Shown here: positions 55,780 through 64,000 of the stretch, piece after piece
Numbering within the stretch: the first letter of the stretch is position 1
Layout of the letters: the number at the start of each line of letters is the position of its first letter
From: Aegilops tauschii subsp. strangulata
Taxonomy: Eukaryota > Streptophyta > Magnoliopsida > Poales > Poaceae
Direction of reading: 5' to 3'
NCBI RefSeq assembly: GCF_002575655.3
Contig: NC_053037.3
Location: 325,651,294-325,715,293, forward strand
Length of the DNA: 64,000 nucleotides
Made by a program: the position numbers and the translations under genes
Notes under the pieces: model-generated
Database searches by the model: none
Seen by the model: only the letters and a program-made list of their open reading frames with translations
What the model was told of the DNA's origin: nothing

Positions 55780-55792
55780 GTCTCCCACTTGC
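55780..55792 (-). promoter_or_regulatory. Polypurine tract of the second BARE/WIS-type Copia
   Basis: Same sequence as in the first element, GCAAGTGGGAGAC on the minus strand, touching the LTR. Confidence 0.8.
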
Positions 55793-55812
55793 ACTAGAGT
55801 CAATAATCTAGA

Positions 55813-58800
55813 TTACATAGTAATGATTCTAACACCCATGGAGTCTTGGTGCTGATCATGTTTTGCTCGTAAGAGAGGCTTAGTCAACGGGTCTGCAACA
55901 TTCAGATCCGTATGTATCTTGCAAATCTCTATGTCTCCCTCCTTGACTTGATCGCAGATGGAATTGAAGCGTCTCTTGATGTGCATGGTTCTCTTGTGAA
56001 ATCTGGATTCCTTTGCCAAGGCAATTGCACCAGTATTGTCACAAAAAAATTCATTGGACCCGATGCACTAGGTATGACCCCTAGATCGGATATGAACTCC
56101 TTCATCCAGACTCCTTCATTTGCTACTTCCGAAGCAGCTATGTACTCCGCTTCACACGTAGATCCCGCCACGATGCTCTGCTTTGTAACTACACCAAATT
56201 ACAGCTCCTCCATTCAATATAAATACGTATCCAGTTTGTGACTTAGAGTCATCCGGATCTGTGTCAAAGCTTGCATCGACGTAACCATTTACGATGAGCT
56301 CTTTGTCACCTCCATAAACGAGAAACATATCCTTAGTCCTTTTCAGGTATTTCAGGATGTTCTTGACCGCTGTCCAGTGATCCACTCCTGGATTACTTTG
56401 GTACCTCCCTACTAAAGTAATAGCAAGGCACACATCAGGTCTGGTACACAACATTACATACATGATATAACCTATGGCTGAAGCATAGGGAATGACTTGC
56501 ATTTTCTCTCTATCTTCTGCAGTGGTCGGGCATTGAGTCTGACTCAACTTCACACCTTGTAACACAGGCAAGAACCCTTTTTTTGCTTGATCCATTTTGA
56601 ACTTCTTCAAAATTTTATCAAGGTATGTGCTTTGTGAAAGTCCAATTAAGCGTCTTGATCTATTTCTATAGATATTGATGCCCAATATATAAGCAGCTTC
56701 ACCGAGGTCTTTCATTGAAAAATTCTTATTCAAGTATCCTTTTATGCTATCCGGAAATTCAGTATCATTTCTGATCAACAATACGTCATCCACATATAAT
56801 ATCAAAAATGCTACAGAGCTCCCACTCACTTTCTTGTAATTACAGGCTTCTCCAAAAGTCTGTAGCCATATGCTTTGATCACACTATCAAAGCGTGTATT
56901 CCAACTCCGAGATGCTTGCAGCAGTCCATAAATGGATCGCTGGAGCTTGCACACTTTGTTAGCACCTTTTGGATCGACAAAACCTTCTGGTTGCATCATA
57001 TACAACTCTTCTTTAAGATATCCACTAAGGAATGCAGTTTTGACATCCATTTTCCAAATGTCATAATCATAAAATGTGGCAATTGCTAACATGATTCGGA
57101 CGGACTTAAGCATCGCTACGGGTGAGAAGGTCTCATCGTAGTCAACTACTGGAACTTGTCAAAAACCTTTCGCAACAAGTCGAGCTTTGTAGACAGTAAC
57201 ATTACCGTCAGCGTCAGTCTTCTTCTTGAAGTCCATTTATTCTCTATGGCTTGCCTATCATCGGGCAAGTCAACCAAAGTGCACACTTTGTTCTCATACA
57301 TGGATCCCATCTCAGATTTCATGGCCTCAAGCCATTTCGCAGAATCTGAGCTCATCATCGCTTCCTCATAGTTCATAGGTTCGTCATTCTCAAGTAACAT
57401 GACTTCTAGAACAGGATTACCGTGCCACTCTGCTGCGGATCTTACTCTAGTTGACCTACGAGGTTCGATAGTAACTTGATCAGAAGTTTCATGATCATCA
57501 TCATTAGCTTCCTCACTAATTGGTGTAGGAATCACTGGAACTGATTTATGTGAGGAACTACTTTCAATAAGGGAGCAGGTACTATTACCTCATCAAGTTC
57601 TACTTTCCTCCCACTCACTTCTTTCGAGAGAAACTCCTTCTCTAGAAAGTATCAATTCTTAGCAACGAATATCTTGCCTTCGGATCTGTGATAGAAGGTG
57701 TACCCAACAGTCTCCTTTGGGTATCCTATGAAGACACATTTCACCGATTTGGGTTCGAGCTTATCAGGTTGAAGTTCTTTTACATAAGCATCGCAGCCCC
57801 AAACTTTAATAAATGATAACTTGGGTTTCTTGCCAAACCACAGTTCATATGGTGTCATCTCAACGGATTTAGATGGTGCCCTATTTAACGTGAATGCAGC
57901 CGTCTCTAAAGGATAACCCCAAAACGATAGCGGTAAATCAGTAAGAGACATCATAGATCGCACCATACCTAATAAAGTACGATTACGACATTCGGACACA
58001 CCATTACGCTGTGGTGTTCCGGGTGGCGTGAGTTGCGAAACTATTCCGCATTGTTTCAAATGAAGACCAAACTCGTAACTCAAATATTCACCTCCACGAT
58101 CAGATCGTAGAAATTTTATTTTCTTGTTACGATGATTTTCCACTTCACTCTGAAATTCTTTGAACTTTTCAAATGTTTCAGACTTATGTTTCATCAAGTA
58201 GATATACCCATATCGGCTCAAATCATCTGTGAAGGTCAAAAAATAACGATACCCGCCGCGAGCATCAACACTCATCGGACCGCATACATCAGTATGTATT
58301 ATTTCCAGTAAGTCTGTTGCTCGCTCCATTGTTCCGGAGAACGGAGTCTTAGTCAGCTTGCCTATGAGGCATGGTTCGCAAGCATCAAGTGATTCATAAT
58401 CAAGTGATTCCAAAAGCCCATCAGCATGGAGTTTCTTCATGCGCTTTACACCAATATGACCTAAATGGTTGTGCCACAAATAAGTTGCACTATCATTATT
58501 ACTTATATCTTTTGGCTTCAATACTATGAATATGTGTATCACTACTATCGAGATTCAACAAAAATAGATCACTCATTAAGGGTGCATGACCATAAAAGAT
58601 ATTACTCATATAAATAGAACAACCATTATTCTCTGATTTAAATGAATAGCCGTCTCGCATCAAACAAGATCCAGATATAATGTTCATGCTTAACGCTGGC
58701 ACAAATTATAAATTATTCAGGTCTAAAACTAATCCCGAAGGTAGATGTAGAGGTAGCGTGACGACGGCGATCACATCGACTTTGGAACCATTTCCCACGC

Positions 58801-59783
58801 GCATAGTCACCTCGTCCTTAGCAAATGTTCGCTTAATCCATAGACCCTGTTTCGAGTTGGAAACGTGAGCAACAGAACCAGTATCAAATACCCAGGCGCT
58901 ACTACGAGCATTAGTAAGGTACACATCAATAACATGTATATCAAATATACCTTTCACTTTGCCATCCTTCTTATCCGCCAAATACTTGGGGCAGTTCGGC
59001 TTCCAGTGATCAGTCCCTTTGCAGTAGAATCACTCAGTCTCAGGCTTAGGTCCAGACTTGGGCTTCTTCACTTGAGAAGCAACTTGCTTGCCGTTCTTCT
59101 TGAAGTTCCCTTTCTTCCCTTTGCCCTTTTTCTTGAAACTAGTGGTCTTGTTAACCATCAACACTTGATGCTCCTTCTTGATTTCTACCTCCGCAGCCTT
59201 TACCATTGCGAAGAGCTCGGGAATTGTCTTATCCATCCTTGCATATTATAGTTCATCATGAAGCTTTTTTAGCTTGGTGGCAGTGATTGAAGAACTCTGT
59301 CAATGAAACTATCAACCGGAAGATTAACTCCCAGCTAAGTCAAGTGATTGTGGTACCCAGACATTCTGAGTATATATTCACTGACAGAACTATTCTCCTC
59401 CATTTTGCAGCTGTAGAACTTATTGGAGACTTCATATCTCTCAATCCGGGCATTTGCTTGAAATATTAACTTCAACTCCTGGAACATCTCATATGCTCCA
59501 TGACGTTCAAAACGTCGTTGAAGTCCCGGTTCTAAGCCGTAAAGCATGGCAAACTGAACTATCGAGTAGTCATCAACTTTGCTCTGCCAGGCGTTCATAA
59601 CGTCCGGGGTTGCTCCTGCAGTGGGTCTTGCACCTAGCGGTGCTTCCAGGACGTAATTCTTCTGTGCAGCAATGAGGATAATCCACAAGTTACGGACCCA
59701 GCCGTGTAGTTGCTACCATCATCTTTAAACTTAGCTTTCTCTAGGAACTCATTAAAATTCAACGGAACAGTAGCACGGGCCAT
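55813..59783 (-). pseudogene. Decayed Copia gag-pol polyprotein
   Basis: Starts at ATG 59783 (MARATVPLNFNEF) and is readable in pieces in the same order as the Angela-type copy: gag (59688-59335, 59236-59030), protease side with FDTGSVAHVSNS (58981-58706), integrase (58542-57652, with HTDVCGPM, RSDRGGEY and the Glu of NGVSECRN), reverse transcriptase (57113-56152, with DVKTAFLSG and YVDDVLLI) and RNase H end (56171-55813). At least eight frameshifts or stops separate them. The first Cys of the zinc knuckle is a TGA stop at about 59028. Clearly dead, and much older than the copy at 9536-13474. Confidence 0.9.
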
Positions 59784-60958
59784 TTATCTACAACAACATA
59801 GACATGCAAAATACTATCAGGTACTAAGTTCATGATAAATTAAAGTTCAATTAATCATATTACTTAAGAACTCCCACTTAGATAGACATCTCTCTAATCA
59901 TCTAAGTGATCACGTGATCCATATCAACTAAACCATGTCTGATCATTACATGAGATGGAGTAGCTTTCAATGGTGAACATCACTATGTTGATCATATCTA
60001 CTATATGATTCACGCTCGACCTTTCGGTCTTAGTGTTCCGAGGCCATATCTGCCTATGCTAGGCACGTCAAGTTTAACCCGAGTATTCTGCGTGTGCAAA
60101 ACTGGCTTGCACCCGTTGTATGTGAACGTAGAGCTTATCACACCCGATCATCACATGGTGTCTCAGCACGACGAACTGTCGCAACGGTGCATACTCAGGG
60201 AGAACACTTGTACCTTGAAATTTAGTGAGAGATCATCTTATAATGCTACCGCCGTACTAAGCAAAATAAGATGCATAAAGGATAAACATCACGTGCAATC
60301 AATATAAGTGATATGATATGGCCATCATCATCTTGTGCCTTTGATCTCCATATCCAAAGCACCGTCATGATCACCACCGTCACCGGCTTGACACCTTGAT
60401 CTCCATCGAAGCATCGTTGTCGTCTCGCCAACTATTGCTACTACGACTACCGCTACCGCTTAGTGATAAAGTAAAGCAATTACATGGCGATTGCATTTTA
60501 TACAATAAAGCGGCAACCATATGGCTCCTGCCAGTTGCCGATAACTGTTACAAAACATGATCATCTCATACAATAATTTATATATCATCACATCTTGACC
60601 ATATCACATCACAGCAAGCCCTGCAAAAACAAGTTAGACGTCCTCTACTTTGTTGTTGCAAGTTTTACGTGGCTGCTACAGGCTTAGCTAACGTTCTTAC
60701 CTACGCATCAAAACCACAACGATTTTTCTTCAAGTGTGATGTTTTAACCTTCAACAAGGACCGGGCATAGTCACACTCGATTCAACTAAAGTTGGAGAAA
60801 CAGACACCCACTAGCCACCTGTGTGCAAAGTACGGCGGTAGAACCAGTCTCATGAACGCGGTCATGTAATGTCGGTCTGGGCCGCTTCATGCAACAATAC
60901 CGCCGAATCAAAGTATGACATGCTGGTAAGCAGTATGACTATTATCACCCACAACTAA
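59784..60958 (-). other. Leader remnant of the second BARE/WIS-type Copia
   Basis: Similar by eye to 13475-14690, for example CCACTAGCCACC and GGGCCGCTTCAT. Ends at the join CCCACAAC/TAATGAGG. Confidence 0.75.
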
Positions 60959-61430
60959 TGAGGACACCTCTTCTACTGTTACACCCGCCGCGACGCCTAC
61001 ATCAGTTATTCCACTTGGTCCTATTACTAGAGCGCGAGCGAGACAAATTAATGGCCAGGTACTATCGCTCCATTGTACACATAATTTAACTGACGAGAAT
61101 ATGGCGATACGCTCATTTTCTGATTTAATTGTACTTAGGAATGAAGGGACTGAAGAATCATCCAGAGAAGAAAAATCAAGAGGAGCAACACCATCTGCAT
61201 GCATGTGTTCCATCGAACCATCATTCATCTCACGTGCACGTCCACAAGGGCCAAAACTTGGCTTTCTCTTCATGGACCAAGATGAGCCACGTGGGCTCTT
61301 GGACTCTAGGCTGCAGCCGAGCCAGGTCATGCATCGTTTGATTGCAGCCGATCCAAGTACAAACCGACATGAAGCAGTCCAGATGGGACACCGAACCGAC
61401 TCGGCCGCCCAATCGATCTTTAATAAATAG
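60959..61430 (+). pseudogene. Gypsy pol C-terminus, start missing
   Basis: Open frame from the junction to the TAG at 61428-61430. It contains VIPLGPITRARARQINGQVL, the typical tail after the integrase in a common Triticeae Gypsy group. Everything upstream (protease to integrase) is absent. The last third may already lie in the LTR, since the LTR start is not resolved. Confidence 0.65.
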
Positions 61431-61816
61431 GTAGTCTAGGTTAGGGTTTAGACTTTGTTTTTATTGTATTGTCTAGCCATTGCTATAATTCGCATCTATG
61501 AGACGTGTAGGACTACCGCCTTGTCAGATCCACAGTGGAACCCTAACTTTTCATCTAGTTCGTGTACTCAATTTATCATCCACAATTTCAGTTGCAATTC
61601 ACCTTTGTTCTTGCTGGTTCTTCGGTTGCTTGCAGGAACTCGAACCTCGTTGTTCAGGTTGATCGTGCCTACGGCAAGGTTAATAACCATCGGAGATTGG
61701 TTTAGCGATTGTCGAGGCGTATCGTCGGGTACGGTATAGCCGGATCGTCAAGGTCAAAATCCACCAAATCGATAGTTATCCCCACTCTCATCGAAAGATC
61801 GGGCCGCTGTCACATC
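61260..61816 (+). repeat. LTR of the right-hand Gypsy (start approximate)
   Basis: The end CTGTCACATCA at 61816 stands two bases before a primer site. TTTAATAAATAGG near 61420 is TATA-like and is followed by TTAGGGTTTAGAC. No second LTR is in the window, so the left limit is a guess. Confidence 0.5.
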
Positions 61817-61818
61817 AA

Positions 61819-61827
61819 GTGGTATCA
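61819..61827 (+). promoter_or_regulatory. Primer binding site TGGTATCAG of the right-hand Gypsy
   Basis: Matches the first nine bases of the tRNA-Met site. The following bases (TTTTCAGG) diverge. Confidence 0.65.
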
Positions 61828-62321
61828 GTTTTCAGGTTCATCGATGAGAGATTTATAGTTTTCTTAGATTAGTTTATTTTTCTGTCCTATAAACCCACGA
61901 AAAGCCAAAAAAAATTAGATTAGTTTATCCATTACACCTACCTTCTTAACCTTTAGCAATTTTTACATCTAGTATTTGCGTAGTTGAATTGTTGGTTGCA
62001 TTCATCCTAGAATTAGTGCTGGTTTAGATTAGTTTTAAAAGAAACTCATCTACTAGATCGAACCTTGTTTTTGTCCACCATAGTTTCTGCCGCAAGTTAC
62101 GTCCATATTCTAAAAAAAATATAGCGATCTATTGTTTCCAATTTCTGTTGAGTTCGGATCGTCTGTGTCTTCCTCTGCTACGGTACTTGTCAGGTTACAG
62201 CGACGCTCGGTCCATATACGCCTCGTGCTCCGCGAGCTACCAGACACTGTGTCTTCTGCCCCGCGCCGCTTCGCCAGAACCAACACTCTCCGCCAGCAGC
62301 CAACTACTCATGTGCATTAGT

Positions 62322-62435
62322 ACTACTAGTCCTCGCTGATCTCAACACCAGCGCATAGCTAGCTCCCGTAACAGCTTGACTACTAGTCCTAGCTCATCTC
62401 AACACTAGCGCATAGCTAGCTCACGTAACACCTTG
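62322..62435 (+). repeat. 57-bp tandem duplication in the Gypsy leader
   Basis: Copies 62322-62378 and 62379-62435 both start ACTACTAGTCCT and contain GCGCATAGCTAGCTC. A few substitutions. Confidence 0.88.
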
Positions 62436-63108
62436 TCGAGTAACCTTGTATTTTCTTTTTCTCCCTTCTGACTTAATTTGTGTCCGTTACTTCTACTAGA
62501 ACCCGGCCTGAGCAAAAAAAAAGAGCAAAAGAAAGAGAAACAGGAAAAAAAAGAAAAAAAATAGTTGCAAAGTTCTGGCCGGTTTGCATCTTTTGAACAA
62601 TCTGTTTTGCTGTTCAGACTTCTACTCTGTTCATATAACCGATAATTGCTGGACATTTTTCTACTCTTGGTTGCCATACACTGCGTTTATACCTCACTTA
62701 TATCGAGCTATTTAGAGCTATCATATTTTCATCATTTTCCACTCGCTTGATTCAGTATCTGGGCTTAGATTGTTTTGTCTCTTACTAGTCGACTGCCAGC
62801 ACTAGTTAGGAGTTTGAGCAATTATTCAACTTGCATTACTTTTTGCTTAATTGTGCCACATATTGTGAGTTGAGGAAACCTTCACCAAGCTCCACTTCCT
62901 ATATTGCACCTTGTTCGGTCACTTGGTAATCGCTATATCAATCTTTTGATCACTTTTGACATCGCCAATGGCCGACAACCACTGCAACACGGTAAGAACT
63001 TGTAAGAGCTTGGTAATTGCTCGAGAGTTGAGAAAAAATTTCCACCGCCTCACTGTAGTTACTGTAGGAGCCATATACTTGTGATTTTGTTCTTGTTCCG
63101 TCCTAACC

Positions 63109-64000
63109 ATGGCAGGTGACGAAGACAACATGAAAGCCACGATGGCACGCCTTGAGAAGGATGTGCATGCATACACCGAGCGATTCACATCGTTCGAGGG
63201 CGCACTTGATAAGCGTCTCAAGTCGATCGAGGATAGCAATGAGACGTTCACTCAAACACTTGCATCTATTATGAAACGTCTTGATGCCCAGGATGCCCGT
63301 CTCAGTGCCGCCTCCACTGCCGCTCCGCGTCTTCCAGCCACCAGCACAGGTCTACAACGAGCTTGTCGGGTGCCCCCAGGAGACCCGAGGCACCCTCTTT
63401 CATACACCGATGACGTCGACCAGCCCCGTCCTCGCAACGCCAACTCGATGGCCGGCGACATCCAAGATGACAACTATGATGGTGATTCCGAGGATCCTGA
63501 TGCAGTTAATGATAACAATGATCGTGATCATCATCGACTACGCAATAATCAACAAGGTATGGGACGACACCAGCGTCCTCAGGTACGTGGCCATGACGAT
63601 TCTTTGGGTAGAATTAAATTTGCCATGCCTCCTTTTGATGGGAAATATGATCCAGATGTTTATCTTGACTGGGAATTACTAGTTGATCAAAAATTTGCTT
63701 GCCACGATTTTCCTGATGATAAAAGAGTTAGGGCTGCAACTAGTGAGTTTAGTGATTTTGCTTCTGTTTGGTGGAGAGAACATTGTCGTAAACATCTTAA
63801 TAATATTCCTGCCACTTGGGAAGCTTTGAAATTAGTAATGCGTCACTGTTTTGTTCCTGGATATTATGAACGTGACTTGCTAAATAAACTACAATGCTTG
63901 AACCAAGGATCTAAATCCGTGGAAGACTATTATCAAGAATTGCAAATGGGCATGTTACGTTGTGGTTTAGTTGAGACCGAGGAAGCCTCTATGGCTAGGT
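63109..64000 (+). CDS. Gypsy gag, 5' part, runs off the window
   Basis: From ATG 63109 (MAGDEDNMKATMARLEKD) 297 codons are open to the window edge. The N-terminal 70 residues look like a coiled coil, followed by a Pro/Ala part and an Asp/Asn-rich stretch (DDNYDGDSEDPDAVNDNNDR). The retrotransposon gag domain starts at about residue 170 with FAMPPFDGKYDPDVYLDWEL, then SVWWREH, ATWEALKLVMRHCFVPGYYE and QGSKSVEDYYQELQ. No stop is seen, so this copy may be fairly young. Its promoter would be the LTR ending at 61816. The stop, zinc knuckle and pol lie outside the window. Confidence 0.9.
   Translation, partial: MAGDEDNMKATMARLEKDVHAYTERFTSFEGALDKRLKSIEDSNETFTQTLASIMKRLDAQDARLSAASTAAPRLPATSTGLQRACRVPPGDPRHPLSYTDDVDQPRPRNANSMAGDIQDDNYDGDSEDPDAVNDNNDRDHHRLRNNQQGMGRHQRPQVRGHDDSLGRIKFAMPPFDGKYDPDVYLDWELLVDQKFACHDFPDDKRVRAATSEFSDFASVWWREHCRKHLNNIPATWEALKLVMRHCFVPGYYERDLLNKLQCLNQGSKSVEDYYQELQMGMLRCGLVETEEASMAR

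Larger units (their letters stand above)
54045..60958 (-). mobile_element. Second BARE/WIS/Angela-type Copia, right end deleted
   Basis: Minus-strand element with 3' LTR 54045-55779, purine tract, decayed gag-pol and leader. It stops near 60958 inside the leader, so primer site and 5' LTR are missing. The LTR begins TGAAGGAAATATGCCCTAG (minus strand), a subgroup distinct from the one at 7777-16491. It interrupts the third Gypsy on the left. Confidence 0.92.

Overview
The window is plant nuclear DNA, almost certainly from a Triticeae grass (wheat, Aegilops or barley type). The reasons are the repeat content (BARE/WIS/Angela-type Copia elements, a SIRE/Maximus-like Copia, several tRNA-Asp-primed Gypsy elements, a Stowaway-like MITE, a hAT relic), the deep nesting of these elements, and one compact host gene with GT-AG introns. 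These family names come from memory of element structure, not from a search.

Layout. 1-1543: upstream DNA with a possible LINE tail, a Stowaway-like MITE, one W-box and a TATA-like motif. 1544-3572: the only convincing host gene, a three-exon group IIc WRKY transcription factor of 345 residues. 4841-6240: a hAT transposase relic. 6261-28759: a minus-strand SIRE/Maximus-like Copia retrotransposon with gag, pol and an extra env-position ORF. Its left LTR is split by a complete Angela/BARE/WIS-type Copia at 7777-16491, bounded by a perfect ACTAG target duplication. 28765-29570: unassigned. 29596-35275: a 5.7-kb element with imperfect terminal inverted repeats set between TA tracts, full of internal tandem repeats and a GC-rich block. 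35713-36833: a coding relic and a truncated short-LTR Copia. 36834-54044: a stack of tRNA-Asp-primed Gypsy elements. It holds a minus-strand type A relic, a minus-strand type B element, a complete plus-strand type B element nested in that one (GCTAG duplication, 38993-45710), and a further plus-strand relic. 54045-60958: a decayed BARE/WIS-type Copia without its right LTR. 60959-64000: a plus-strand Gypsy with the order pol end, LTR, primer site, gag; the gag frame runs off the window.

How the parts work together. The WRKY gene is the only locus likely to serve the plant. Everything right of about 4.8 kb is transposons. In the Copia elements the polyproteins carry gag, protease, integrase, reverse transcriptase and RNase H in that order. 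The Gypsy elements of the 38-54 kb block look non-autonomous: they keep LTRs, primer site and polypurine tract but have only a gag fragment or an unknown ORF, so they would need proteins from elsewhere.

The most interesting signals are three. First, an array of small stem-loops with a shared loop sequence and covarying stems, preceded by two larger hairpins, occurs at the same place in three separate Gypsy elements. Second, the extra ORF of the Maximus-like element appears to have its own TATA box, GC-rich leader and leader intron. Third, the 5.7-kb element has an unusual internal architecture.
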